The position numbers were made by a program, and so were the translations under genes. Positions 9,263-18,746 of a DNA stretch of 64,000 nucleotides are shown here, in pieces (position 1 is the stretch's first letter; every line of letters starts with the position of its first letter). Source of the DNA: Chryseobacterium sp. G0162 (GTDB lineage: Bacteria > Bacteroidota > Bacteroidia > Flavobacteriales > Weeksellaceae); assembly GCF_003815715.1 (NCBI RefSeq), contig NZ_CP033922.1, positions 3,644,001-3,708,000 of the forward strand. Direction: 5' to 3'. Below the pieces are notes generated by a model. The model was given only the letters and a program-made list of their open reading frames with translations, did no database searches and was not told the DNA's origin.

Positions 9263-10369
9263 ATGTTGACGAAAGAAAAGGTTCAGGAATTCCTTAAAGA
9301 AATAGAAGTAGAAGACTTGGTGAATAATCTTCAGATTATGGGTAATGATGTTTATATTGACATGACGGCTCATTCACCTGCAATGCATGAAAAGAAAAAG
9401 CTGGAAGCTGCCATGAAGCAGGCTTTTGCGAGTGAGTTTGGAGAAGAGGTTCATTTAAAACTTAAAATCGTTTCTCCGGAACCTAGTGAAATTCAGCAAA
9501 GTCAGATCAAAGGAAAACAAATTCCAGGAATTCAAAATATTATCGCTATTGCTTCCGGAAAAGGAGGAGTAGGGAAGTCTACTGTTTCTGCAAATATGGC
9601 AGTTACTTTAGCTAAAATGGGCTTTAAAGTAGGTTTATTGGATGCTGATATCTACGGACCATCAGTTCCTACCATGTTTGATACAGAAGGAGAAAAACCA
9701 ATTTCTGTGGAAGTGAATGGAAAAAACCTGATGAAACCTGTTGAAAATTATGGGGTAAAAATGCTTTCCATAGGATATTTCTCAGGGGCAAACCAGGCAG
9801 TAGTATGGAGAGGTCCTATGGCTTCAAAGGCATTAAACCAGATGATCAGAGATGCTGCATGGGGAGAATTGGATTTCTTATTGATTGACCTTCCTCCGGG
9901 AACAGGTGACATTCACTTATCTATCATCCAGGAAGTTCCTGTAACAGGAGCAGTGATTGTAAGTACACCTCAGCACGTTGCTTTGGCAGACGTAAGAAAA
10001 GGGATTGCGATGTTCCAAATGGAAAGCATCAATATTCCGGTTCTTGGATTAATCGAAAATATGGCGTACTTTACACCGGAAGAACTTCCTGACAATAAAT
10101 ATTATATCTTTGGAAACCAGGGAGCACAATATTTGGCTGAAGATCTTGGAATTCCGGTATTAGGAGAAATTCCATTGATTCAAAGTATCAGAGAAGCGGG
10201 AGATGTGGGAAGACCGGCAGCCCTTCAGGAAGGGTCTAAAATTGCAGACATCTACACTGAAACGGCAAGAAAAATGGTAGAAAGCCTTGTAGAGAGAAAT
10301 AAAAACCTTCCTCCAACGGAGGCTGTGAAGATTTCCACAATGGCAGGTTGCTCTCCAAAAGCAAAATAA
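9263..10369 (+). CDS. mrp: Mrp/NBP35 family iron-sulfur carrier ATPase
   Basis: A 368-residue cytoplasmic P-loop ATPase that binds and transfers Fe-S clusters to apo-proteins. An N-terminal MIP18/PaaD-like domain (residues 1-80) is followed by the ATPase domain with deviant Walker A GKGGVGKST (about 104-112), the GPSVPTMFD loop and LIDLPPGTGDIHL switch II region. Family members usually bind the cluster through a C-terminal CxxC; here LIENMAYFTPEE replaces that place, and only a Cys near the end (AGCSPKAK) remains, a variant I note but cannot interpret. The gene is followed by a NifU-domain gene (47-bp gap), which supports an Fe-S role. Confidence 0.9.
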   Translation: MLTKEKVQEFLKEIEVEDLVNNLQIMGNDVYIDMTAHSPAMHEKKKLEAAMKQAFASEFGEEVHLKLKIVSPEPSEIQQSQIKGKQIPGIQNIIAIASGKGGVGKSTVSANMAVTLAKMGFKVGLLDADIYGPSVPTMFDTEGEKPISVEVNGKNLMKPVENYGVKMLSIGYFSGANQAVVWRGPMASKALNQMIRDAAWGELDFLLIDLPPGTGDIHLSIIQEVPVTGAVIVSTPQHVALADVRKGIAMFQMESINIPVLGLIENMAYFTPEELPDNKYYIFGNQGAQYLAEDLGIPVLGEIPLIQSIREAGDVGRPAALQEGSKIADIYTETARKMVESLVERNKNLPPTEAVKISTMAGCSPKAK

Positions 10370-10416
10370 TAATAACTTTCAATCAAATTGAAAAAACCGA
10401 ATTGAACTGAAAAAAT

Positions 10417-10665
10417 ATGGAAACAAACATAACGCACGAAGATACAGTAACAAGAGTAATGGAAGCTCTGGAAAGCATCAGACCGTTTTTGAATAAAGAC
10501 GGAGGTGATATTGAGCTTATTGACGTGAAGGATAATCAGGTTTTTGTAAAACTTCTGGGTAACTGTTCCGGATGCTCGTTGAATTTTTCAACCTTAAAAT
10601 TAGGGGTGGAAAATACAATCAAACAACATGCTCCGGAAATTGAAAAAGTAGTAAACGTAGAATAA
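10417..10665 (+). CDS. NifU-like Fe-S scaffold protein
   Basis: An 82-residue protein consisting of the NifU C-terminal domain. The cluster-binding CxxC is in GNCSGCSLNFS (about residues 48-58). The N-terminal helix (VMEALESIRPFLNKDGGDIE) is typical. It holds a [4Fe-4S] cluster for delivery to target proteins. It is in an operon with mrp and is followed by a strong terminator. Confidence 0.92.
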   Translation: METNITHEDTVTRVMEALESIRPFLNKDGGDIELIDVKDNQVFVKLLGNCSGCSLNFSTLKLGVENTIKQHAPEIEKVVNVE

Positions 10666-10683
10666 AACTCTATCTGAGATATT

Positions 10684-10720
10684 AAAAAGACAGGCTTTTG
10701 TATAAGGCCTGTCTTTTTTG
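10684..10720 (+). terminator. Terminator after nifU-like gene
   Basis: A 12-bp stem, aaaaagacaggc / gcctgtcttttt, with an 11-nt loop and flanking A and T runs, so it could work in both directions. Confidence 0.85.
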
Positions 10721-10796
10721 TTTTCTGTTTCAAAAAGGCTTGATAAAGAATGGTTATCAAGCCTTAAACAAATAATCTAAAAATATAAGGTGACTC

Positions 10797-10954
10797 TATA
10801 CAATTTTACTCTGCTGTCATTGACTACGTCGAATCTTCGATTTCTGACGAAGGAAGAATCTCATATATGGCTTAGATTCTTCATTTTACTTCGTTGTATT
10901 CAGAATGACAGACTCATAATAACTAAGATATCACGATGAGTGTAAAATTGTATA
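10797..10954. mobile_element. MITE-like element with 13-bp terminal inverted repeats
   Basis: The outer ends are tatacaattttac (10797-10809) and gtaaaattgtata (10942-10954), perfect inverses. Inside are further nested inverted pairs: ctgtcatt (10814-10821) with aatgacag (10904-10911) and gaagaatct (10853-10861) with agattcttc (10874-10882). The element is about 158 bp and has no coding capacity. It fills the gap between the nifU terminator and the efflux operon's last gene. Confidence 0.65.
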
Positions 10955-10970
10955 TAATTACCAAATATCA

Positions 10971-11399
10971 TTATGAATTCTGAGTGAGAAATTTCTTATA
11001 ATTCTCCTCATTTTCAAAATAAGCTACTTCACCTTCATCACTGATCATGACAATATAAGCATCAGCTTTATCCACTGTTTTTCCAGTGTATGGATCAATA
11101 GCTTCTCTGGCTGTTTTATCAGATGGAATACGTTTTACACACATTTCACAACATCCATAGTACATTTTTCCGTTGTGGGGAACTTCAATCTGTTTTTTGC
11201 CCATATAGGCATTATTGACCATGCAGACGGTTTCACTGGGAACATGACTGCCTTTTACATATTTTCCGGAAGATGCAGGCTGAGGTTGTTGTTGCTGTAC
11301 CGTTGTAGTTTCCGGACTTTTTGTTTTCTCTTTATTACAGGCATATAAAGCTATAGCACTGAAAAGAATTAAAAATGTGTTTCTAACTATTAATTTCAT
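10971..11399 (-). CDS. Lipoprotein with Cys-rich metal-binding motif
   Basis: A 142-residue lipoprotein (lipobox ALYACNK at about residue 18-24) with a Gln/Pro-rich linker. Its core has VCMVNNAYMGKK, then MYYGCCEMCVKRIP, that is, Cys residues spaced like the TRASH/YHS treble-clef domains used for heavy-metal binding. It is the last gene of the RND efflux operon, 7 bp after the adaptor gene. By analogy with metal-efflux clusters it may bind or hand over a metal such as copper; this is inference. Confidence 0.65.
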   Translation of the reverse strand: MKLIVRNTFLILFSAIALYACNKEKTKSPETTTVQQQQPQPASSGKYVKGSHVPSETVCMVNNAYMGKKQIEVPHNGKMYYGCCEMCVKRIPSDKTAREAIDPYTGKTVDKADAYIVMISDEGEVAYFENEENYKKFLTQNS

Positions 11400-11406
11400 G
11401 ATAATA

Positions 11407-12489
11407 TTATTTAATTAAACTTCCTTCTGTAATTTCTTCGTTTGCTTTTTTAATGATTTGATCTCCTTCTGATAGATCTCCAAAAACTTCTATAGTATCA
11501 TTCAGGACTCTTCCTTTTTTTACCGGAATGAATTTGGCTTTTCCATGGTCTTTTTTGATGATATAAATTCCCATATTACTTTCTACTACTGCAGATCTTG
11601 GAATAAAAAATGTAGCTTCTTTATTCTGTAAAGGAATCATAGACTCTGCAATCATGAAAGGTGTAAGCATTCTGGAATGATTGATAAAATCGGCTTCTAT
11701 CTTCTCCGAACGAAGCTTAAGATCTAATGATCCTGATTTCCTGGATATGATAGCCTTAAAATTTTTCTCAGGAATAGCATTGACACGGAATGAGATGGTA
11801 TCACCCACATTGAGATAAGGAACATTGGCTTCAGAGACCGATAAGCTAAGGCGAAGCTTTGAAGTATTCTGAATAACCATGAGTGGAGTTCCTCCCATAG
11901 GTCCTACATAAGCTCCCAAGTCTACATTTCTTTCCGTAATGATCCCACTAAAAGGAGCACGGATCACCAGGTATTGATTAATATCCTGAAGTTCACGATA
12001 CGCTGACCTTGCCGCATTTACCTGTGCCTGATCTGAAAGTTTACGGGCAGTGATCTGATCCAGAGCATCTCTTGCAATAGCTCCTTTGGTTTCATTGGCT
12101 TTATACATTCTGTCATAGCTCGATTTTGTGGAAGCATAGATGGCTTCCTGTGACTGCCATTTTGCTTTTGCATTAGCCGCCTGGGATTGTATTTCCGGAG
12201 CTTCCAAAACCATGAGAACCTGTCCTGCACTTACATAAGAGCCAATATCAACATTGATCTTTTTGACATAGCTCTGTACTTTGGCAAATAATGCCGTTTC
12301 CTGATCCGGAATGAGTTCTCCGGGCAGTTTAAGATCTACTTTGGGATTACTTTTTTTAATAGCTACTGTTTCCATGCTAGCCATCATTATGGGCTTAGCT
12401 TCTTGTTGAGGTACTGCTTTTTCTTTGCTGCAGGAAGCCGGAATAATCATAAGACTTAAGAGGGCAGCGGTATATAATATATTTTTCAT
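11407..12489 (-). CDS. RND efflux periplasmic adaptor (HlyD/MFP family)
   Basis: A 360-residue lipoprotein (LMIIPASCSKEK lipobox near residue 20). It has the barrel-sandwich/lipoyl halves (KINVDIGSYVSAGQVLMVLE, then YLVIRAPFSGIITERNVDLG) around an alpha-helical hairpin of about residues 108-168, then beta-barrel and membrane-proximal domains. It links the inner-membrane permease to the TolC channel. It is 12 bp after the permease gene in the same operon. Confidence 0.9.
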   Translation of the reverse strand: MKNILYTAALLSLMIIPASCSKEKAVPQQEAKPIMMASMETVAIKKSNPKVDLKLPGELIPDQETALFAKVQSYVKKINVDIGSYVSAGQVLMVLEAPEIQSQAANAKAKWQSQEAIYASTKSSYDRMYKANETKGAIARDALDQITARKLSDQAQVNAARSAYRELQDINQYLVIRAPFSGIITERNVDLGAYVGPMGGTPLMVIQNTSKLRLSLSVSEANVPYLNVGDTISFRVNAIPEKNFKAIISRKSGSLDLKLRSEKIEADFINHSRMLTPFMIAESMIPLQNKEATFFIPRSAVVESNMGIYIIKKDHGKAKFIPVKKGRVLNDTIEVFGDLSEGDQIIKKANEEITEGSLIK

Positions 12490-12501
12490 TGAGGATAAAA
12501 A

Positions 12502-15500
12502 TTAAGGGTTGGAATTATAATAATGAATACTTTCTTCATCCTCAGGATCTAAGGAAGGAGAAATAATGCTGGCATTTTTTTGAATCCATCCAAAAACAAG
12601 AGGAAGAATAATCAAAACAGAGAAGGTTGAAAAAATAAGTCCTCCGATCACGGCACGACCTAGCGGAGATACCTGATCACCGCCTTCTCCAAAACCGATT
12701 GCCATAGGAAGCATTCCCGCGGCCATAGCCAGAGTTGTCATAATAATGGGACGGATACGAAGTTTTGCAGCTTCAATGCCGGCATCCAATGCATTTCCTG
12801 TCGATTTTCGGATGGTTTCAGCATTGCTTATCAATAGCACAGCATTAGCAATAGAGACTCCGACAGACATAATTAATCCCATATAAGACTGAAGATTTAG
12901 CGTAGAGCCTGTAATTTTCAGTAATGTCAGTGATCCTACAATGACAAAAGGAACCGTTGTTAAAATAACTAACGAAACACGGAACGACTGAAAAGTAGCC
13001 GCAAGCATCAGAAAAATGACTGCAGCAGCAATAAGAAGTCCGGAAGAAAGACTGTTCATAGTTTCATTCAACACAGGAGCCATTCCGGAAACTTCAATAT
13101 TAATTCCCTTTGGAAGCTCACCAAGAGATTCGATGGCTTTCTGTACATCTTGGGAAGCCTGTTCAAGATCTTTTTTGTGGATATTGGCCGTAACAGTGGT
13201 ATACCCCATAGTCCCCAAGTTGTAGCTTTCTCCCAATTCTTTTGTTGAAGTTATGGAAGCCACATCCCCTAAAACTGGTCTGTCAGAGTTTTTGGACAAT
13301 GGAATATTGGCAAGTTCCTCTTTGCTGTTAAGAATATTCTGAGGAGTCTGCACCTGTACATCATACGCAATTCCCATCATTCCTCCTACCCAGAAATTTT
13401 TGTTGGTATAGCGAGTAGATGCTGTTGCGGTTACCAGTGATTTGGCAATATCCTGTGCATCCAATCCTAACTGAGCCGCTTTTACCCTGTCGATATTGAT
13501 CTGTAAAGCAGGATAGTTCATAGATTGTGGGATTTGCTGATCCCGCATATATTCAATTTCTTTTATTTTGGTTAAAAGTTTTTCTGCATACATCCGGTTC
13601 ATCTTTTTCATCATTCCTGAGATTCTTATTTCTACAGGATTATTCGTTCCCTGACTTAGAATTTTTTCAGTAAGCTCAATAGGTTCAAAGGAAATTTGAA
13701 TATCAGGCATTTTTTCTTTGTAATACTTTCGTAATTCATCTTTGAGTTCATCAGAGTTTCCTTTAAATTCTTTCAAGGCAACCTGCATTAAAGCTTCATG
13801 TGGACCCGCATTATAAAGATATATCGGGCTTACCGCAAAAGTAGAAGGATGCTGTCCGATAAATACGGAAGAAATGGCAATATTGTCTTTCCCTACTTTA
13901 TGTTTAAGATGTTCCAAAAACTTTTTAACCTTAATTTCAGTAACTTCTATTCTGGTTCCTTCTGCTGCTTTTATACGAACCTGAAACTGTCTGGAATTAA
14001 CAGAAGGTAGAACGTCTTTTCCTGTTATCTGGTAAAGGCCGATACCTATTCCTAAAACAGCGACAAGACTTACACTTACAATGATCTTTCTGCGTTTCAT
14101 CAGAGAGGATAAAAATACAGTGAAACGATCACGGAAGCGGGTAAACCAATCAGATTTATGATGTTCACACGTCTTAGGATCATGCTTCATCATCCAATTG
14201 GCCATCACCGGGACAAAGGTTTGTGATAAGATAAAAGATACAATCATTGAAAATCCTATTGCCATAGCTAAAGGCATAAATAAAGATCCTGGGATGCCAC
14301 TCATCATAAACGCCGGAGCAAACACGGCAAGAATACAAAGCATGATGAGCAATTTTGGAAATGCAATTTCTTTACAGGCATCCCAAATAGCATGTGCGCG
14401 GGTTTTTCCCATAGCAAAATGCTGGTGGATATTTTCGATAGTGACGGTACTTTCATCCACTAATATTCCTATCGCGAGAGCGAGCCCGGATAAAGACATA
14501 ATATTAATGGATTGTCCGAATAATTTCAGGAATAGTACTCCGGAAATAATCGAAATGGGAATGGTCATAATAACGATCAATGCCGCTCTGCGGTCATTAA
14601 GGAAAAGCATTACCATCAATCCGGTAAGCAAAGCTCCTAAAATCCCTTCAACCGCTAAACTTTTCAAGGCATTTGAAATATATACAGACTGATCGAATTC
14701 ATAGGAAATTTCTACATCATCCGGCATATTCCGCTGGATTTTAGGTAGGGATTCTTTCAGTTTATTTACAACCTCCAATGTAGATGCATTGCTGGCTTTC
14801 GCAATATTGATGTATACGGAACGTTTTCCGTCGATCAAAGCATATCCGGTGGCAATATCTGCTCCATCTTTAACAGTAGCCACATCTTTGACGTAAACAT
14901 TGTCTGCCGTGCCTTTGAACAGAGGAATATCTCCAAGTTCTTCAACTTTTTTTACGGTATTGTTGGTAGGCGTCAGATAATTGGTTTCGCCGATATAAAC
15001 ATTCCCTGATGGTGAAGTAATATTATTTCTGCTGATGGCTTCTACTATCTGCTCCGGAGATAATTGATGTGCGCGCAGTTTGATGGGATCTACATTTACC
15101 TCAATCGTACGCGGACTTCCTCCAAACGGCGGAGCAGTGGTAAGCCCGGGAATGGCAATAAGAAAAGGACGGGCATTAAAATTGGCAATATCTTGTAGTT
15201 CATTATTGTTTTTTGTATTACTCCTGAACACAAGTTGTCCTACCGGTTGTGATGAAGAATCAAAACGGATAATAAAAGGTGGTGGAGCACCGGGTGGCAA
15301 AAATACCTGTGAACGGGTAGAAAGCGCATTGATCTGTGCTATAGCTTCCCCCATATTGGTGCCTTCATAGAAATTAACTTTCATGAGGGTGAGTCCCTGG
15401 GTATTTTTAGATTCAATACTTTTAATACCATTGGTAAATAAAAGCATATTGACATACATTTTGGTAAAATATCCTTCCATCTGCTGTGGAGTATACCCAT

Positions 15501-15654
15501 TAAAGGAATGGGCAACATACACTACAGGAAGATTCATTTCAGGGAGAATATCTACTTTTACTTCTTTGGCAGCTTTGATTCCGAAAAACAACAGCCCCAA
15601 TACCAATACCATTACAGATATTGGTCTGCGTAATGCAAACTTTATAAGATTCAT
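12502..15654 (-). CDS. RND efflux permease
   Basis: A 1050-residue inner-membrane, proton-driven exporter with 12 transmembrane segments in two halves. Recognisable features are the first helix (RPISVMVLVLGLLFFGIKAA), two large periplasmic loops, and the proton-relay helix LALAIGILVDESTVTIENIH with an acidic pair (Asp-Glu) where AcrB has Asp-Asp. The C-terminal helices include NLQSYMGLIMSVGVSIANAV. Sequence favours the HAE1/multidrug-like side rather than classical CusA, because the Met triad and the VDAAI-type helix of CusA are not obvious. The operon neighbours, though, are Cys-rich proteins that hint at metal. Operon order is Cys-rich protein, TolC, permease, adaptor, lipoprotein. Confidence 0.9.
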   Translation of the reverse strand: MNLIKFALRRPISVMVLVLGLLFFGIKAAKEVKVDILPEMNLPVVYVAHSFNGYTPQQMEGYFTKMYVNMLLFTNGIKSIESKNTQGLTLMKVNFYEGTNMGEAIAQINALSTRSQVFLPPGAPPPFIIRFDSSSQPVGQLVFRSNTKNNNELQDIANFNARPFLIAIPGLTTAPPFGGSPRTIEVNVDPIKLRAHQLSPEQIVEAISRNNITSPSGNVYIGETNYLTPTNNTVKKVEELGDIPLFKGTADNVYVKDVATVKDGADIATGYALIDGKRSVYINIAKASNASTLEVVNKLKESLPKIQRNMPDDVEISYEFDQSVYISNALKSLAVEGILGALLTGLMVMLFLNDRRAALIVIMTIPISIISGVLFLKLFGQSINIMSLSGLALAIGILVDESTVTIENIHQHFAMGKTRAHAIWDACKEIAFPKLLIMLCILAVFAPAFMMSGIPGSLFMPLAMAIGFSMIVSFILSQTFVPVMANWMMKHDPKTCEHHKSDWFTRFRDRFTVFLSSLMKRRKIIVSVSLVAVLGIGIGLYQITGKDVLPSVNSRQFQVRIKAAEGTRIEVTEIKVKKFLEHLKHKVGKDNIAISSVFIGQHPSTFAVSPIYLYNAGPHEALMQVALKEFKGNSDELKDELRKYYKEKMPDIQISFEPIELTEKILSQGTNNPVEIRISGMMKKMNRMYAEKLLTKIKEIEYMRDQQIPQSMNYPALQINIDRVKAAQLGLDAQDIAKSLVTATASTRYTNKNFWVGGMMGIAYDVQVQTPQNILNSKEELANIPLSKNSDRPVLGDVASITSTKELGESYNLGTMGYTTVTANIHKKDLEQASQDVQKAIESLGELPKGINIEVSGMAPVLNETMNSLSSGLLIAAAVIFLMLAATFQSFRVSLVILTTVPFVIVGSLTLLKITGSTLNLQSYMGLIMSVGVSIANAVLLISNAETIRKSTGNALDAGIEAAKLRIRPIIMTTLAMAAGMLPMAIGFGEGGDQVSPLGRAVIGGLIFSTFSVLIILPLVFGWIQKNASIISPSLDPEDEESIHYYNSNP

Positions 15655-15669
15655 GTTTAAATTTTTAAG

Positions 15670-17055
15670 TTAATGGGTAATTGCTTTTGTAATCATTGAT
15701 ATATCTCCCGTAGAAGCAGCGATTAATACAACAGCCTGCCAGGAATTGTTCTGAGCAATTTCATAATTGATTTCAGCACGGTTCAGCAGGTATAATGCTT
15801 GAGTGAAGTCAACAATCGTGGTTAACCCATTTTCATACAAAGCTTTTTGTTGATTGAAAGCATCTGTGGCAGCCTGTAATTGTATTTTGGACTCGGTTAT
15901 TTTTGACAAAGCATTTTTATATTTCAGTTCCGAAAGGTTTTGCTGATTATAAAGTTCCTGCTGCAATTGCTGGTAATCAAGATCCAGCGTTTTGGTGATT
16001 AATTTCTGTTCATTAACTCTGGAACTGTTTCTGTAAAAATCCGTAAGATTCCAGCTGAGGTTCAGCCCGACAATATAATTCATTCGGTCTATTCCAACTC
16101 CTTTTAGATACGATTGAGAATAGGCGGAATTGTCCTGAACGTAATTCCAACCAAAGCCTGATCCTCGTCCCTGAAAGGCCCCGAAAAACGAAAGAGAAGG
16201 CAGTCCGGAAGTGTGTAAATAGGCTTCCTGCTGTTTACTTTTATTAATTTTCTGAACAATAAAAAGAGTGGTTGGATGACTGTCAATAGATGAGGTTTCC
16301 TGAATTAAAGATGGCGTATTTTTGCTGAAATAATGATCCAGTTGATAATCAGTGAAATTTTCTGCCAACAGGTCCGATAATTTTTTATTGTATTCCAGGA
16401 CATGATCGTTAGCATTGATGATAGCAGTCTGGGCATTTGACATTTCTGCTTTTGCTAAGGATGCATCTACTTCAGGGATCAAGCCACTGTTAGCTCTTGC
16501 CTGGGCAATAGAATAAATAACTTCTGAACGCTTATGGTTTTCAAGTTGTACACTCTCAAGCCGCTGGCTGACCAGGAGATTGAAGTAAGCGGCAGCTGCT
16601 TTTATCTGATGCTGAAAAATTTCCTGTTTCAGATCAGCTTTTTGAATTTCAGTATCAGCGGTTTCTACATTTTCTTTGGTTTTAAGCTTTCCAAATGTGT
16701 AAACATTCCAATTGATATTGGTTAAATATAAGCTTCCGAAACCTGAGTTCCAGTTTTGCTCTGCCAAGGGCATAGAAGTGGAAGCAAAACCGGATCCACC
16801 CATATTGTACATAGGTCCATTTTGAGCATTAATAGTCCCAAAACTCTGCTGAGCCATTAAGGTTATCTCTGGAAGGTAGTATGTTTTTTGAAGCTTAAGC
16901 CTTTCGTTTGAAGCCTGTATGCTGATCTCTTTCTTTTGAATAGACTGGTAATTTTTTTCGGCCCTGAGAAGTACGTCCTTCAGACTCGTCAACTGAGCAA
17001 AGGACAGTGCAGGGCAGCTCAGCCATAAGATGAGTGCTCTGAATGATAAATTCAT
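15670..17055 (-). CDS. TolC-family outer-membrane efflux channel
   Basis: A 461-residue protein with signal peptide (ALILWLSCPALSFAQ). It is mostly long helices with the two-fold repeat of TolC proteins (SLKDVLLRAEKNYQSIQKKE at the start and NEQKLITKTLDLDYQQLQQE in the second half) and short barrel strands such as WNVYTFGKLK. It forms the trimeric outer-membrane duct for the RND pump encoded 15 bp downstream. Confidence 0.9.
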   Translation of the reverse strand: MNLSFRALILWLSCPALSFAQLTSLKDVLLRAEKNYQSIQKKEISIQASNERLKLQKTYYLPEITLMAQQSFGTINAQNGPMYNMGGSGFASTSMPLAEQNWNSGFGSLYLTNINWNVYTFGKLKTKENVETADTEIQKADLKQEIFQHQIKAAAAYFNLLVSQRLESVQLENHKRSEVIYSIAQARANSGLIPEVDASLAKAEMSNAQTAIINANDHVLEYNKKLSDLLAENFTDYQLDHYFSKNTPSLIQETSSIDSHPTTLFIVQKINKSKQQEAYLHTSGLPSLSFFGAFQGRGSGFGWNYVQDNSAYSQSYLKGVGIDRMNYIVGLNLSWNLTDFYRNSSRVNEQKLITKTLDLDYQQLQQELYNQQNLSELKYKNALSKITESKIQLQAATDAFNQQKALYENGLTTIVDFTQALYLLNRAEINYEIAQNNSWQAVVLIAASTGDISMITKAITH

Positions 17056-17090
17056 AGAATATTTTTAGAATTAAAATTGAAAAATAATTG

Positions 17091-17102
17091 TCCCGATCGG
17101 GA
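17091..17102. promoter_or_regulatory. 12-bp palindrome upstream of tolC
   Basis: tcccgatcggga is a perfect palindrome 36 bp upstream of the TolC gene start, between it and the Cys-rich gene. It could be an operator for the efflux operon or part of a weak hairpin. No regulator gene is nearby. Confidence 0.35.
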
Positions 17103-17124
17103 TCATGATATGATTCAATCTATT

Positions 17125-17532
17125 CTAAATTCTATAAACACAGTGAAGAATGAAAAGGGAAGGGTAGTTAAGATGGTATTGTGAAGGATCAAAATAAAAA
17201 GTATGGTTTTCCGGATCAATAGCTAATGAAAGATCAAATACAGCTCCCAGATTATAATAGGGAATAGATGCTGATAAAAACTTAACCGGCGAGTTTTTGT
17301 AAGAATGAGGAAGATTATCTTCTTTGCAGATCTTTTTTACTTCCAGTTTACAACATTTACTATGATTTTTTTCTTTATTGGTACTGCATTTCGGACAGTC
17401 TAAATCTGAGAGCTTTTTCAAGCCTACATGTACCTCACTTGCATTCCCTTTACATACATGCTTACTGGTAGTAAACCCTGAAGAAACTACAATGTATAGG
17501 AGGATAAACAGTATGTGAAAGACTCTTTTCAT
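17125..17532 (-). CDS. HYC_CC_PP-like small Cys-rich protein
   Basis: A 135-residue secreted protein with an N-terminal hydrophobic signal (ILFILLYIVVSSGF). Its conserved points match the HYC_CC_PP family seen in Bacteroidota: KHVCKG near residue 24, a CPKC pair, then SKCCKLEVKKIC with adjacent cysteines, and a hydrophobic C-terminal end. Members of this family often head metal RND operons. It lies 70 bp upstream of tolC on the same strand and is probably the operon's first gene. The molecular function is unknown; metal sensing or binding is inference. Confidence 0.6.
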   Translation of the reverse strand: MKRVFHILFILLYIVVSSGFTTSKHVCKGNASEVHVGLKKLSDLDCPKCSTNKEKNHSKCCKLEVKKICKEDNLPHSYKNSPVKFLSASIPYYNLGAVFDLSLAIDPENHTFYFDPSQYHLNYPSLFILHCVYRI

Positions 17533-17626
17533 TTCGTGGGATAAAATTAAAATGAATCCGAGCCATCGTGTTATAGAATTATGGAAGAAGTTTATATTTT
17601 AAAGGTTTTATTTATTTTGTATAAAA

Positions 17627-18337
17627 TTAATTTAGTGAAATCTTTACATTATAATCTTCAAAAATTTCAAGAATTTCTTTGAATTTAGATTTGAATAGTT
17701 TTTTACTTTTTTGATGATTTATCCAAATTAATTCTGAAACGGATTCTACACCAAAATTACCACCAAGACAGTCATATAATGCAGCTAAATTACGACCGAA
17801 ATATCCTCCAGACCTATGAATTTCCTCTCCCAAAGTACAGAGGAAACCATCCAGATTATGAAATTCATTTCCATCAATCTGAATGGTAATATTTGTCTTT
17901 GGCTTATCAATATTGTTGGAGTTTAAAGCACATACAAGCCATCCTTGTAGTTCATCTTTTTTGAAAGTCTTCCAAATATTTTTTTCAGTGATTTCTTTAT
18001 TGATTTTCTTATCTAAAGCTCTTTGAAAGCCTTTAGGATGCTGCCATACATGACCCACAAAAGTGATATTATTATGTTTGGATTTGATGATCTTGATATT
18101 ACTTATGAAAGTACGTGCTACAATATTTTTTTGTTCATCCAATACAGATATATAACCATGGTTGCCATAAGTTTTTGAAGAACTTTCTATAGCAGATTTA
18201 AAGCCAGCCACATCATTAACATTGATAAGTTTTACCTTTTTATAAGCAATGATATGAGTTCCTTCAATATTTTTTACATCATCTATAAAGCTAATGATTT
18301 TAGAATGTTCACCCTGATCTAATTCAAATCCAAACAT
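17627..18337 (-). CDS. Barstar-domain protein with an extra N-terminal domain
   Basis: A 236-residue cytoplasmic protein. The C-terminal third (about residues 147-236) matches the barstar fold: IQIDGNEFHNLDGFLCTLGE, GGYFGRNLAALYDCLGG and SELIWINHQKSKKLFKSKF, including the Tyr-Phe-Gly-x-Asn-Leu stretch with the Asp-Cys-Leu that binds barnase. The N-terminal 140 residues are an unrecognised alpha/beta domain. Barstar proteins inhibit secreted or phage-type ribonucleases. No barnase-like gene is adjacent, so it may be an orphan immunity protein against a competitor toxin. Confidence 0.7.
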   Translation of the reverse strand: MFGFELDQGEHSKIISFIDDVKNIEGTHIIAYKKVKLINVNDVAGFKSAIESSSKTYGNHGYISVLDEQKNIVARTFISNIKIIKSKHNNITFVGHVWQHPKGFQRALDKKINKEITEKNIWKTFKKDELQGWLVCALNSNNIDKPKTNITIQIDGNEFHNLDGFLCTLGEEIHRSGGYFGRNLAALYDCLGGNFGVESVSELIWINHQKSKKLFKSKFKEILEIFEDYNVKISLN

Positions 18338-18356
18338 ATAATTTATACCGAACGTT

Positions 18357-18746
18357 TTATTGTTTTACCACCTTATTTTCTACTCCTGTAAGAGAAGTAT
18401 TAGGTTTTCCTGATTTTGTTCCTGAACTTCTATAGTAAACTGTATTATTACCACCTTCTATAGTAACGTTATCCACTTTATCAATGTATATTTTGTTACC
18501 GGTTCCTGAGACCGAAACTTTTCTTGCACTTCCTTTAACGGTTACCGTATTATCGCCTCCTGAAACCTCAACATTTCCCCCGTTTAGGGTATAATTAAGA
18601 GTATGACCTACACCGTCTACCTGTATTATTTTACCATTAGACTGTTCTACACCTTTTGTAGATTCCGTTTTTCTGGATTGAGAAAATGCAGTGCCTGTTC
18701 CGAGTAACAGAATCGCTAGAATACCTGCTGTTTTAATACTTTTCAT
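18357..18746 (-). CDS. DUF3060-type secreted protein
   Basis: A protein of about 129 residues when started at MKSIKTAGIL (the 21-codon upstream extension is unlikely because this Met begins a clean signal peptide ending in GTAFSQ). The rest is repeated short strands of the DUF3060 type (GNVEVSGGDNTVTVKGSARK and GTGNKIYIDKVDNVTIEGG), likely a small beta-helix. Function unknown. Single gene. Confidence 0.7.
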   Translation of the reverse strand: MKSIKTAGILAILLLGTGTAFSQSRKTESTKGVEQSNGKIIQVDGVGHTLNYTLNGGNVEVSGGDNTVTVKGSARKVSVSGTGNKIYIDKVDNVTIEGGNNTVYYRSSGTKSGKPNTSLTGVENKVVKQ

